Shown in pieces: positions 28,851 through 37,815 of a stretch of 54,618 nucleotides of DNA (positions are counted from its first letter, which is position 1; each line of letters begins with the position of its first letter). The DNA comes from a virus: positions 1-54,618 of IMG/VR virus record IMGVR_UViG_3300025759_000009; one strand, given 5' to 3'. The position numbers were made by a program, and so were the translations under genes. The notes beneath the pieces were generated by a model. That model was given only the letters and a program-made list of their open reading frames with translations. It made no database searches and was not told where the DNA came from.

Positions 28851-30973
28851 TAACGTCTCCCGTCAGGTCTGATTTCCACTCTTGGAGAACCAAGCCTCCA
28901 GCCAACACCCGTGTCATCTGTTTCGATTCTAAACGCAAACGATCTACCTCTAAGCCGAACAAATATCTGTTCTGTAAATTGCTCAACCGGGACAGATGCA
29001 GTTTTTGCAACCGAACCATTGTTCGTGTTAGTGTAATTACCACCGGGGAAGTTACGCACCTTGAGAGTCATAACGGCGCTAGGTGTAGGGTTGGACGAAT
29101 TTCGGAACGTCATGTCTGGGATCATCCGCCTCATAAAGACAAATTGTTCGCCTTCGCCCAAGTCCATCTGGCTACTTTCGATATACGATGTTATCGCTGT
29201 CGCAGGTGAAGTGCTGCCGTCATCAAAGCCGATTTCCTGCAAGTAAAGATAGTGATCAGAACCAGCAGCAATTGGGTCAGAATTAACACCACGATCCAGC
29301 CAAACTGTACGGTTTAGCGTTCCATAGTACCATATTTTTTGATCGTAGTTGTACGTTACATAACTGTCGTTTTCGTTGCTAGAAGCAGACGGATAGAACC
29401 ATGTGACTTCAGAAAATGCAGTGTTTGTTGACGCAGTAACTTTTTGCAACTGATCGTTGTTGATGTTGGAAAAGACGTAATCGCGTACTGAACAGGGCAA
29501 ACGCTGAACTGCACCACCGTAGACGTAGAACTCTTCAGCACCCATCCAGAACACATTATCCTCAACAGCGATAGCCGAAAGCGGTCCAGCTATTGTAAGG
29601 TTTGTAGAAATTTCATTAATACCGAAAGTAAACGGCGGCCCTAAATACTGCATCGCGTGTAGCGATACATCTGTAAATACAAGAACTTGTTGGCGTGTCT
29701 CAATCGCTGTAACGATTTCAGAACCGGAGCCAATACGCAAATCACCAGCAGTGTTTGTGACCGTAGACTGCCATTCCAATATGTTTTCTTGATCAGAAAA
29801 CCTAATCAACAAAGGGTCTTGAACTCCGGGTTCCAACTCTGAATCACACCCAAAGGCAATAACATGACGATCTCGGTCTGAAACCAAGACCTGCTTTGCA
29901 ATCGTTGGAACCTTGTTAGCCCCTGCAATCGAAGCTAATTCTACGGCTCGACCCATTGGATTAACAGCTTTCGTGCTTTTATCCCAATAGTATATATCTG
30001 CATTTCGCACGTTGATGATTAAATCCTCACCAAAATTGTCATGCGACCAAATACGAAGCGTTTGACCAGATGCAGACAAAGACGTACTGGAACCCCAAGC
30101 GCCACGGCTCCAAACCCCCGCACCCCAGCCATTACCAGATATTGTTGTATCAAGACCTGTATTGATTTGGTAAGTTCCAACAACAGAAGACCCTCCGTTT
30201 CCTAAATCAGTTGCTGTGGCAAAAACATAGATTGGGCTTAGTCCCGTTGTTGTCGTAATGCTAGGTATTGTAGAAACCTCACGAACCTCGACTTGGTAAC
30301 TATCATCACTAATAATTGAAGTTATTTGATATTCTTGATTCAAAACATTAGCTGCAACTGCGTCACCCAATGTTACAGCACCAGAAAATGTCACGAAGTC
30401 GTTGTCTAAGGCCCCATGGTCTGTGTCAAAAACAATTATTGTTGCGCAATCAACCGCATCTCCAGACGTATGCGCAGCAGGTGTTGTCCCGTTTTGTCCG
30501 CGAACACATCCTGTCAAATCATTTCCTGAAACAGAAGCATAAGTAATAATTTCACTGTTAATCTTAATGCGACCAGACTCGGGAAAGCCTGATGCAGACG
30601 ATAGCGTTATCGTTGAATCAATTATTTCTACGTTTGCACTCAAGGTGTTTGCACTTGCAGAAAATGTTACATCTCCCGCTGCTGTGGTAGATCGAATAGG
30701 TGTAATGTCGCTATATCCACCACCTTCATTGATATAATACTTGAGATGCGTTCCAACACCTAAATAGTTTGATCCATCGAGCGCGATCCAAGGATGCAAT
30801 GCCCGACAAGTCCCTAAAAAAGCGTTGCTGGATTGCTTGATCCAACCGCCAATCTTTTCAGGGTAGCCAAAGCGAAACCTCACTTTGTCCATGTCAAACC
30901 AACCACCTTCATTGCTATATGAGGTAGTTTCGCGGTTGATACCGGGGCGGAATTGAAGTTTCTGTAACGGCAT
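28850..30973 (-). CDS. gp10-like tail-entry/stabilisation protein (707 aa)
   Basis: The ATG at 30973 (MPLQKLQFRPGINRE) follows AGGAG; a longer frame has no site. GGWFDMDKVRFRFGYPEKIGGW and WIALDGSNYLGVGTHLK are features I recall in the P22 gp10-like stabilisation proteins of marine podoviruses, here with a beta-rich middle (residues 100-280). It is longer than P22 gp10. It would close the portal channel and hold the needle or spikes. Confidence 0.65.
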   Translation of the reverse strand: MPLQKLQFRPGINRETTSYSNEGGWFDMDKVRFRFGYPEKIGGWIKQSSNAFLGTCRALHPWIALDGSNYLGVGTHLKYYINEGGGYSDITPIRSTTAAGDVTFSASANTLSANVEIIDSTITLSSASGFPESGRIKINSEIITYASVSGNDLTGCVRGQNGTTPAAHTSGDAVDCATIIVFDTDHGALDNDFVTFSGAVTLGDAVAANVLNQEYQITSIISDDSYQVEVREVSTIPSITTTTGLSPIYVFATATDLGNGGSSVVGTYQINTGLDTTISGNGWGAGVWSRGAWGSSTSLSASGQTLRIWSHDNFGEDLIINVRNADIYYWDKSTKAVNPMGRAVELASIAGANKVPTIAKQVLVSDRDRHVIAFGCDSELEPGVQDPLLIRFSDQENILEWQSTVTNTAGDLRIGSGSEIVTAIETRQQVLVFTDVSLHAMQYLGPPFTFGINEISTNLTIAGPLSAIAVEDNVFWMGAEEFYVYGGAVQRLPCSVRDYVFSNINNDQLQKVTASTNTAFSEVTWFYPSASSNENDSYVTYNYDQKIWYYGTLNRTVWLDRGVNSDPIAAGSDHYLYLQEIGFDDGSTSPATAITSYIESSQMDLGEGEQFVFMRRMIPDMTFRNSSNPTPSAVMTLKVRNFPGGNYTNTNNGSVAKTASVPVEQFTEQIFVRLRGRSFAFRIETDDTGVGWRLGSPRVEIRPDGRR

Positions 30974-31030
30974 CAGCAATCTCCTATTAAGGCGATTATA
31001 CACAAAAGTTAAATTTACACCAGTGTTCGG

Positions 31031-31486
31031 TTAGTCGATTAGTTCAAAGTGTGGGCCGTCGATAAATGGGGATTTTCCTTGGCTGCGGCGCAAGTCAACG
31101 TAGGCATTGTACGCTTCTTCCATTGTTCCATCCCACTCTCGAATGTCGTTGATATGCCAAGAAGCGCCCCATCGCACAGCCACGCCCACGTCAATAGCTC
31201 CCTGCTTCACAGCATCCGCAATGTCAAAATACAACTTTATTTCCCACGATGCCCGAGAACCGACATAAGCCATGAGGTCGAGAGCGTTGCCGTCAATGTG
31301 CTTAGACTTCATAGTTTTTGACGCACCTTTGTTATAAAGCTCACGCTGCTCTTCAATGGTTCTTAGTCCACAAATTACACCAAAGTCGGTATTTGTGTGG
31401 CCTATAGCTGCTTTTGCAACGGCTACTAGCCGCTCGTCTACGCCTTCCATTCGGTCAAGACTGCGTTGTGATAGTTTGTATGTCAT
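31031..31486 (-). CDS. Endolysin: M15-family (VanY/L-Ala-D-Glu type) peptidase
   Basis: The ATG at 31486 follows GAGG. SKHIDGNALDL gives His63 and Asp70, and GPHFEL gives His146, the zinc triad of M15 peptidases. GLRTIEEQRELY helix precedes them. At 151 residues it has no cell-wall-binding domain. It cuts peptidoglycan stem peptides after the holin opens the membrane; the two genes overlap their neighbours in a lysis cassette. Confidence 0.85.
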   Translation of the reverse strand: MTYKLSQRSLDRMEGVDERLVAVAKAAIGHTNTDFGVICGLRTIEEQRELYNKGASKTMKSKHIDGNALDLMAYVGSRASWEIKLYFDIADAVKQGAIDVGVAVRWGASWHINDIREWDGTMEEAYNAYVDLRRSQGKSPFIDGPHFELID

Positions 31487-31487
31487 T

Positions 31488-31877
31488 TCATTTCCTCTTA
31501 AACAAAGCCTGCGCACCCCGAACGCCAAAGCTGGCGCTTATCGCGATACCTAAGCTGTAAAAATACCAGTCCGGCGCTTTGGAAAGTTGCTCAAACCCAC
31601 GATCTACCCACCCTTCTGCACCGGGAATGAAGGCTAAAATCAACGGGATTGACAGCACAATTACAAACCATTCGTCTTTCCAGCTTGATTTTGCGCCCTC
31701 GGCCATGATGCGCTCCCAGTCGGCAACGCTAGTCTTCTCAGAAAGAAGTATCTGTGCCTTGGCTTTAGCCTCGGTCAACTTTAACTCGGCAGCGGCAGCG
31801 TTTTTATCAGCTTTACCTTGCAGCCAAGAGCCCGCGAGGTTGGCTATCGGTCCTAGTGCGGCAGTGAATATACTCAT
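31488..31877 (-). CDS. Holin-like membrane protein (3TM type)
   Basis: A hydrophobic N-terminus (LGPIANLAGSWL), a charged helical part (residues 20-60), a transmembrane stretch WFVIVLSIPLILAFIPG at 68-84 and another near the C-terminus (WYFYSLGIAISASFGV). The shape fits phage 3TM holins. The next gene is the endolysin. Confidence 0.75.
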   Translation of the reverse strand: MSIFTAALGPIANLAGSWLQGKADKNAAAAELKLTEAKAKAQILLSEKTSVADWERIMAEGAKSSWKDEWFVIVLSIPLILAFIPGAEGWVDRGFEQLSKAPDWYFYSLGIAISASFGVRGAQALFKRK

Positions 31878-32188
31878 TTTCTACCCATCCATGCTGTTGC
31901 GCCCATAAATGCACCGACGATTCCTGCGCCGCTAATATAAAAAAGGTTGCTTATGTCGCTAAGTGCCGTGACACGGTCCAAAGGTATAAAGAACATTGTA
32001 ACCGTAAAGACGCCCATGCCTATCAGTGTCCAACGGGCCATGCGCAGTTGAGCTAGGTGTTTGCGCAGCGCATCTTCAGTCTCTCTAATCTCTTTGGCCT
32101 TCATCATCTCCGCGTCAGAAACAATTCCATCGCCATCCATATCGTAAGCATCGTACTTACTTTGGTCTTCTAACTTTTTTGCCGCCAT
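31874..32188 (-). CDS. EF-hand membrane protein of the lysis cassette
   Basis: DAYDMDGDGIVSDAEMM at residues 13-29 is a canonical EF-hand loop (DxDxDGxVxxxE). A charged helix is followed by two membrane segments (WTLIGMGVFTVTMFFI and a Gly-rich AGIVGAFMGATAW). It sits directly upstream of the holin, so calcium control of lysis is possible but not shown. Confidence 0.75.
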   Translation of the reverse strand: MAAKKLEDQSKYDAYDMDGDGIVSDAEMMKAKEIRETEDALRKHLAQLRMARWTLIGMGVFTVTMFFIPLDRVTALSDISNLFYISGAGIVGAFMGATAWMGRK

Positions 32189-32235
32189 CTTCTATACTCC
32201 TTGCAGATGTCTCTGCTACTCTCTTGTTTGACGTT

Positions 32236-32263
32236 ATTATAACGATATTTCCTGATTTGTCAT
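32236..32263 (-). promoter_or_regulatory. Possible promoter of the lysis cassette
   Basis: A perfect minus-strand TATAAT (32236-32241) with ATGACA (32258-32263) 16 bases upstream lies between the 54-aa gene and the EF-hand gene. Confidence 0.5.
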
Positions 32264-32283
32264 ATACAACGTACTTTCCATGT

Positions 32284-32448
32284 TTATTCTGGTATAACCT
32301 CAAAGCAATACACCACCGTGGTACTGTTTGTTATCAACACTTTAGCCCTCTCAAGCTCTTCTTGGCACTCCAACTCTGTTGGAAATTGCTCAAGCTGGTA
32401 ATGCTCTAACTTATTGTTTGTAAACATGAACCACACTAAGAACCACAT
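32284..32448 (-). CDS. Small membrane or secreted protein (54 aa)
   Basis: The ATG at 32448 overlaps the preceding stop (TAATG). MWFLVWFMF is a hydrophobic N-terminus, then a charged part with Cys at ELECQEEL and VVYCFEV. It might be a spanin-like or periplasmic peptide; unproven. Confidence 0.55.
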   Translation of the reverse strand: MWFLVWFMFTNNKLEHYQLEQFPTELECQEELERAKVLITNSTTVVYCFEVIPE

Positions 32449-32921
32449 TACCACTTCCCCTGTTGTTTTCCGAGAAAGTACCCAACGACAACAAGACCCG
32501 CTATTCCAGATAAACCAACTAGAATACCTACAGTCCACTCTATTAGGGCGCGTTTGAGTTCTGCCTTGCGGTAAACCTCTTCTTTACGCTGCTTTCGCAT
32601 CTGCGCCTCAATGTGCAGCACTTCCTCCCAAGCGGACGGTCCGTACTGAAAACTGATGAAGTTTTTGATTTCCTTGCGCATTTCGGACATCTTTTTCTTC
32701 TGCGCAAATATCTCAATGGCGCTGTGCGTGTCCGACCCCCTGAATGAATACCACGGAGGGTTCTTAACCTGCTCTTCGGCAAAGGAAAAATCGCTGTAAG
32801 CCTTGCCCCACTTACCAAGCTGCCCTGTAATATCTTGCAATTCACGGCCTACGGCAACGCCCTGCTTGATGGCGTTATAAGCAGATGTGGCGAGGCCAAC
32901 GGCTGTGATAGGATCAATCAT
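32448..32921 (-). CDS. Single-pass membrane protein in the lysis region (157 aa)
   Basis: The C-terminal segment TVGILVGLSGIAGLVVVGYFLG at about 130-151 is transmembrane. The bulk is helical and charged (KKKMSEMRKEIKNFISFQYG). I recall similar proteins near lysis genes of marine phages; it may be an inner-membrane spanin component, although orientation is reversed. Confidence 0.6.
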   Translation of the reverse strand: MIDPITAVGLATSAYNAIKQGVAVGRELQDITGQLGKWGKAYSDFSFAEEQVKNPPWYSFRGSDTHSAIEIFAQKKKMSEMRKEIKNFISFQYGPSAWEEVLHIEAQMRKQRKEEVYRKAELKRALIEWTVGILVGLSGIAGLVVVGYFLGKQQGKW

Positions 32922-33100
32922 GTGTCCATGTACCTCTCAGGGCAGTAAGCGTCTGAATGGACAACGTGCCGTTTATCGTACCATTGACCGTTCTTTCCGC
33001 CCGGTGCACCACAGTCGTAGTAGCAAGCCTTATAAAACTTTGTGCCGTAGTTGTTTACGAAAGTGTGTCCGTACCCGACAAATACAAGAACACACCACAT
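32918..33100 (-). CDS. Small Cys-rich, signal-peptide-like protein (60 aa)
   Basis: A hydrophobic start (MWCVLVFVGYGHTF) and Cys residues in ACYYDCGAPGGKNG and AYCPERY suggest an exported disulfide-bonded peptide. It overlaps the next gene by ATGA. Function unknown. Confidence 0.5.
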   Translation of the reverse strand: MWCVLVFVGYGHTFVNNYGTKFYKACYYDCGAPGGKNGQWYDKRHVVHSDAYCPERYMDT

Positions 33101-33101
33101 T

Positions 33102-33335
33102 TCACCGCTCCATCAAGCGGTCTATTTTCTCTTCAAGGCGGTCAAACTTATTCATAATTTGCGAGAGAACTTCAGAACTGTCAGACTTAGTGACGTATTC
33201 TTTAGCCATCTCTTCGCGGGTTCTGTTGAGCAGAATGGTGACGCGCTTTATCTCATCGTGCTGGGATTTAATCCACCACCCTAAACCGCTGATTACTGCG
33301 GCAAATACTAGGTTCAAAAGCGCGTCCATTTCCAT
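33102..33335 (-). CDS. N-anchored coiled-coil protein (77 aa)
   Basis: LLNLVFAAVISGLGWWI at 6-22 is a membrane anchor; the rest is a long coiled coil (VLSQIMNKFDRLEEKIDRLME). The shape is common in phage lysis regions. It starts inside the previous stop. Confidence 0.6.
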   Translation of the reverse strand: MEMDALLNLVFAAVISGLGWWIKSQHDEIKRVTILLNRTREEMAKEYVTKSDSSEVLSQIMNKFDRLEEKIDRLMER

Positions 33336-33568
33336 TAGTTTACAACTTCTGCTTCCTCGACTTCCTCTGGGTTCTCCAGAGATTCAGCCAAGAGTTCTAC
33401 GAACTTCTGACGCCCAATAGACAGTTGGTCCAAGTTGAACTGAGCGTTGCCCAGCTTGCGGTCCAAATCCTGAACGTGGTTGAGCAGAGCTTTCTGCTCA
33501 TCCGTAAAGTCGTTTACATCATACTCAACGTCATTGACTGTGATGGGGGTCTTTTCATTTTTTCCCAT
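33335..33568 (-). CDS. DUF6447-like small protein (77 aa)
   Basis: ITVNDVEYDVNDFTDEQKALLNHVQDLD is the pattern I recall for DUF6447, with two short strands and an amphipathic helix. It is a frequent small phage protein near tail fibre genes, role unknown. Confidence 0.65.
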   Translation of the reverse strand: MGKNEKTPITVNDVEYDVNDFTDEQKALLNHVQDLDRKLGNAQFNLDQLSIGRQKFVELLAESLENPEEVEEAEVVN

Positions 33569-33590
33569 GCTAGTCTCCTATGTTAAAGTT

Positions 33591-33812
33591 TTACGAGTTC
33601 GCTGCGATTGCAGCGTTTACCGCAGTCATATCTTCCGTTGTCCAGAAGTCTTTTGCAACCATTAGCTGTAGATGCTCTACGTTGCGTGACACAGTGTCAG
33701 TCCAATCGGCGTCTTCCATGTCCTCTGGTTGCCCAGCGTTTAGCAAGTCAACAGAGTGACCCATTGCTGTGTAGTGTTGTGCGATTTCTTCCGCAGTTGG
33801 TGTATCAGTCAT
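33591..33812 (-). CDS. Small acidic protein near the tail fibre (73 aa)
   Basis: MTDTPTAEEIAQHYTAMGHSVD starts it and DADWTDTVSRNVEHLQLM follows; mostly helical. I recall similar proteins following tail fibre genes. It may be a fibre chaperone, which is inference from position. Confidence 0.55.
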   Translation of the reverse strand: MTDTPTAEEIAQHYTAMGHSVDLLNAGQPEDMEDADWTDTVSRNVEHLQLMVAKDFWTTEDMTAVNAAIAANS

Positions 33813-33840
33813 GTCTTTCTCCTTTTCTGACTGGTTACGG

Positions 33841-36800
33841 TTAACAGGCCATCAGCACACATGGCACACAGTATGAACCATCGTCATATGTGCAGGTAAC
33901 GTGCGTTGATGTAACTTTAGCGATAGTCTTGCTGCGAACAATGTCATCACCTTGAGGTTTGGCTGTGCCATCACCCGCTGACATTAGCAGATCACCACGA
34001 GAAACTGTTGTGCCTTGAGCAATTCGGATGATTAAATCACCAGTCATAGCTACGTTCATGTCTGTGGTGTAATCTTCACGCTCATCCCAATTTACAAATA
34101 CACCCGCAACATTTGTATCACCTTCGACAGATGACACAGCCATGCAGTTAAGCTGTTCGTTATCTTCATCACCCCACACAGCCATTTGATCCAAGTTGGT
34201 CATAACTGTACCTTTAAGAAGGCCATCAATACGAGTGTTGTCTGCGGTCTGCGACCAGCGAGATAAGTGTCCACCGTTATAAGATACGGTTGTGCCTGAA
34301 ACGCTAATGGAACCTTCTTCGGTACCAGCACTACGCAGAGACAGGATAACACCATCTGCAAATCTATTAAACCCGTGATCGGCTCTACCCGAAGCCCAAA
34401 ACCTTGCGGTAGTTTCTACGCCATCAGAAGCAAAACCAACGCCTGAAACATTAGAGCCATTACCCGGAGTGGATGACGGCGTAGAGATGCTAGCTTCACC
34501 AAAATAAAAGTCCCCTCCAGAGGAGACACGCATTCTAGGAACCCCAGACCCATCCGACAGCACGATGTTGTTGCTTGAGGTGCGGAGGTCCAAGCCGCTT
34601 TGGTTGCCGTTGTAGCGTCCAAGGAAGGTGTTCCTTTCTCCAGTTTCAACAAGATATCCAGAGACTTCACCAATAAATGTGTTTTGCGCTCCTGTTGAAT
34701 ATTGACCAGCGTAAGCCCCCACAAAAGTGTTATAGGCACCTGTGCTGTTTGTAAATCCAGCAATATAACCCAAACTAGTGTTGCGGGTACCTGTGGTGTT
34801 GTTAGCTATTGCCTGATAGCCCACCCCTGTGTTCTTGTCTGCGGTGGTGTTGGATTGAAGTGCCTGACGACCCAACGCCGTGTTATAAGTGCCTGTCGTA
34901 TTTGCATACAACGAAACAGATCCGACCGATGTATTTTCGCTGCCTGTAGTAGTGCTACGGAGAGCGTCTCGACCAATAGCAACCATTTCTGCGCCACCGT
35001 TTGCGCTTTTAGCAGCACTACTCCCAATAGCTATATTGTTGTTTTGACTGGTATTTGACTGTAGTGCATAGCTTCCTATAGCAATATTTTGCACACCAGT
35101 GGTAGTGCCTTCTGCGGAAGCATACCCAATAGCCACATTGTCACCACCAGTGGAGCAAGTTTGCAAAGCAAATGCAGCAGCAGCGAAATTTCGGTATCCT
35201 GTTGTGATGTTTTGACCTGCTCTATGCCCAATACCTGTGTTGTAAGTACCCGTGCTAACATCATACAATGCTTGATAGCCAACGGCGGTGGTGCCAGTTG
35301 CAGTGGTATTACTGTATGCCGCCTGATACCCCACAGCCGTGTTGTTGCTGGCGGTGGTGTTGTTAGCTAAAGAATATGTACCCACAGACGTATTACTAGA
35401 ACCAGTGGTGTTTTGTAAGAAACTTTCTGCACCTACAGTTACGTTCTCTTGACCACTAGTATTATCCTCAAGCGCCCTATACCCGACTGCCGTGTTGTAG
35501 GATGCGGTGGTGTTGGCTTGGAGCGCAGACATACCAAGAGCCGTGTTGTAGGAGCCTGTTGTGTTCGAAACTAAGGAACTTTGCCCACTTGCCATATTAT
35601 TGATGCCAGAAGTATTGTTGTATAAAGCTGACATACCTAGTGCTACATTATTATAACCAGTAGTGTTGCTCCTTAGAGATCCATGACCAAATGCCGATAA
35701 GTTTACCCCTGTAGTATTAGTATAAGCAGCCTGATAACCAACCGCTGTGTTGTTGCCAGCGGTGGTGTTGGAACGAAGTGCATCCTTCCCCATTGCTGTA
35801 TTATAAGCACCCGTAGAGTTGCTTTGCAGAGAATCGTACCCGTAGGCTGAGTTGTTGCTGGCGGTGGTGTTGGAACCTAAAGCAGTCTGACCAAAACCAG
35901 AGTTGTTTTCTCCTGTCGTGTTATTAGACAATGTACCATAACCAACGGCTGTGTTTCTTGACCCCGATGTGTTGTCCCTCAGGGCTTCGTAACCAACGGA
36001 TGTCACAGCCTGACCTGACGTATTTGCAAAAAGAGCCTTATGCCCTACCGCAGTGTTTAAAGTGGTGGCGTTGTTATATAAGGCCTGATAACCGATTGCA
36101 GTTATTGAACTTTGGTTATTACTATAAGCAGCCTGATACCCAACAGCTGTGTTGTTACTGGCGGTGGTGTTGGTTTCAAGTGAGCTTTGCCCTAAAGCGG
36201 TGTTATAATTACCCGTTGTCGTGCTTTGCAAAGCATTTGTGCCAACACCTGTATTGGCGCTTCCTGTGGTGTTACTTAAAAGAGCCGTCCTGCCAACTGC
36301 AACAATCCCAGAACCAGTAGTATTAGCATTCCCCGCTTGATACCCAACAGCGGTGCTGTTGCTGGCGGTGGTGTTGTTTTCTAATGCTTCTGCCCCAAAA
36401 GCCGTGTTGTTGGCACCTGTGGTATTGTCGTATAACGCACTATATCCAACTGCGGTATTATAGCTTGCATTTGAGTTAGTATAAAGTGCCCGCCAACCCA
36501 ACGCAGAATTATAATACCCAGTTTCGTTAGAGAATAATGCAGTATGACCAACCGCTGTGTTGTAGTACGCTGTAGTGTTTGAGCCTAACGCCCCTCCACC
36601 AACGGCTACGTTGCTCCCACCTGTAGTATTTGCATCTAAAGCTGTGCTGCCAACGGCAGTGTTATTCAAGCCTGTTTCATTGGAAAGCATGGCATTGTAA
36701 CCAATAGCCGTGTTTTCATACCCTGAAGTGTTTGCGGTTAGAGCAGATGTGCCTACCGCTGTGTTAAAATTACCGCCAGTGATTATTGCATCTAATGCAT

Positions 36801-37806
36801 TATTACCCAACGCCACGTTATTGGAACCCGTAGGATAATTCCCGTCCAGCTTGATCGTGCCGCCATCGACTGACAGGTTGCCAGCTACAGTTAAACCGTC
36901 CGTGACGGCTGTGCCTGTGATGTCTACGCCAGAAGTCGTTGTAATTATTTTTTCAGCGTTATCGTAGTATAAAGAAACACCCGCATCGACCTCCGCTAAA
37001 ATCATTCTTTCAGTGTTACCTGTGTTTCGTAATTCAAAGTTACCTGCGAGGATACGCAGGTTACCCTGACCCACGTCACCCACATAACTATGAGTCCCAT
37101 CATGGTAAAGCTGTAGGTCAGACCCTGCGCCGAAGATGGCTTTGTCGTCGTCACCGAACAGGATGTCATTACCACCTGTCGTGTTGCCGTTAGCAAGAAC
37201 CTCGGACAGTTCGTTGTTTGCACCAACCTGCGCGTCAACGTAAGCCTTGATGGACTCAGATGTCGCAATGTTCGTCGCAGTCGCCGTACCCATTGTATCG
37301 TCGTCAATAATCGCGGTCACAGACACTCCGCCCAAGCGCAGGCTGTCAAAGTACGCATTGTTAAAGACGTTCGCAGCTACAGCACCAGAACCAGCGCCGT
37401 CAAAGTAAACAACCGCAGTCGTCCCCGCGGGAACCTCATAATCGTTGCTCGCGTTGTACGTCCCTTGAAACAGGATAATGCTGCGCGATCCTGCCAGATT
37501 GTTGCGCACATAAATGATCTTTTCAGAGTCGTTCGGCGTCAACTGCACAAAAGCCGTCGCGCCCAAGTCGCCGCCGTCGGCAAATGTAACCATGCGGTTT
37601 CGGCCATCGGACGCCTCACCGTCTGTAATCGCTAGAGGGTTCGGAGAACCAGATGTCCCCGCACTCGGCAATGTGACAGTAACCTGACCGTCAAGAGCCG
37701 TATCCAAAAGACTTAGGTTTGTGTTCGTTGTATCGCCCCATGTACCGGACTGTTCGCCTGTGCCGATAAGCTCGATACCGTTGTTTAATGTATATGTACT
37801 AGGCAT
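33841..37806 (-). CDS. Giant tail fibre/adhesin with YadA-like 17-residue repeats (1321 aa)
   Basis: Residues about 325-1070 carry roughly 43 copies of a 17-residue unit, NNTAVGYQALYNNTTGS in its commonest form, the left-handed beta-roll repeat of trimeric autotransporter heads. The N-terminal 320 residues (YTLNNGIELIGTGEQSGTWGD) attach to the virion, and the last 250 residues, after DLRTSSNNIVLSDG, include a globular tip with a four-Cys end (CTYDDGSYCVPC). It would recognise the host surface. The DNA repeat has a 51-bp period, prone to slippage and recombination, so the count may vary. Confidence 0.9.
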   Translation of the reverse strand: MPSTYTLNNGIELIGTGEQSGTWGDTTNTNLSLLDTALDGQVTVTLPSAGTSGSPNPLAITDGEASDGRNRMVTFADGGDLGATAFVQLTPNDSEKIIYVRNNLAGSRSIILFQGTYNASNDYEVPAGTTAVVYFDGAGSGAVAANVFNNAYFDSLRLGGVSVTAIIDDDTMGTATATNIATSESIKAYVDAQVGANNELSEVLANGNTTGGNDILFGDDDKAIFGAGSDLQLYHDGTHSYVGDVGQGNLRILAGNFELRNTGNTERMILAEVDAGVSLYYDNAEKIITTTSGVDITGTAVTDGLTVAGNLSVDGGTIKLDGNYPTGSNNVALGNNALDAIITGGNFNTAVGTSALTANTSGYENTAIGYNAMLSNETGLNNTAVGSTALDANTTGGSNVAVGGGALGSNTTAYYNTAVGHTALFSNETGYYNSALGWRALYTNSNASYNTAVGYSALYDNTTGANNTAFGAEALENNTTASNSTAVGYQAGNANTTGSGIVAVGRTALLSNTTGSANTGVGTNALQSTTTGNYNTALGQSSLETNTTASNNTAVGYQAAYSNNQSSITAIGYQALYNNATTLNTAVGHKALFANTSGQAVTSVGYEALRDNTSGSRNTAVGYGTLSNNTTGENNSGFGQTALGSNTTASNNSAYGYDSLQSNSTGAYNTAMGKDALRSNTTAGNNTAVGYQAAYTNTTGVNLSAFGHGSLRSNTTGYNNVALGMSALYNNTSGINNMASGQSSLVSNTTGSYNTALGMSALQANTTASYNTAVGYRALEDNTSGQENVTVGAESFLQNTTGSSNTSVGTYSLANNTTASNNTAVGYQAAYSNTTATGTTAVGYQALYDVSTGTYNTGIGHRAGQNITTGYRNFAAAAFALQTCSTGGDNVAIGYASAEGTTTGVQNIAIGSYALQSNTSQNNNIAIGSSAAKSANGGAEMVAIGRDALRSTTTGSENTSVGSVSLYANTTGTYNTALGRQALQSNTTADKNTGVGYQAIANNTTGTRNTSLGYIAGFTNSTGAYNTFVGAYAGQYSTGAQNTFIGEVSGYLVETGERNTFLGRYNGNQSGLDLRTSSNNIVLSDGSGVPRMRVSSGGDFYFGEASISTPSSTPGNGSNVSGVGFASDGVETTARFWASGRADHGFNRFADGVILSLRSAGTEEGSISVSGTTVSYNGGHLSRWSQTADNTRIDGLLKGTVMTNLDQMAVWGDEDNEQLNCMAVSSVEGDTNVAGVFVNWDEREDYTTDMNVAMTGDLIIRIAQGTTVSRGDLLMSAGDGTAKPQGDDIVRSKTIAKVTSTHVTCTYDDGSYCVPCVLMAC
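34600..36830 (-). repeat. 51-bp-period coding repeat of the fibre
   Basis: About 43 imperfect units of GCGGTGGTGTTG-type sequence and TATACCCAACAGCGGTG recur every 51 bases. They encode the YadA-like roll. Units such as those beginning AACAATACAGC resemble each other closely enough for recombination. Confidence 0.85.
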
Positions 37807-37815
37807 TTTTCGATC

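Noticed and set aside
34600-36830. CRISPR-like regular repeats
   Set aside because: The 51-bp spacing is coding and imperfect, with no constant repeat/spacer division and no cas genes.
33841-37806. Diversity-generating retroelement target
   Set aside because: No reverse transcriptase and no template repeat were found anywhere in the window.
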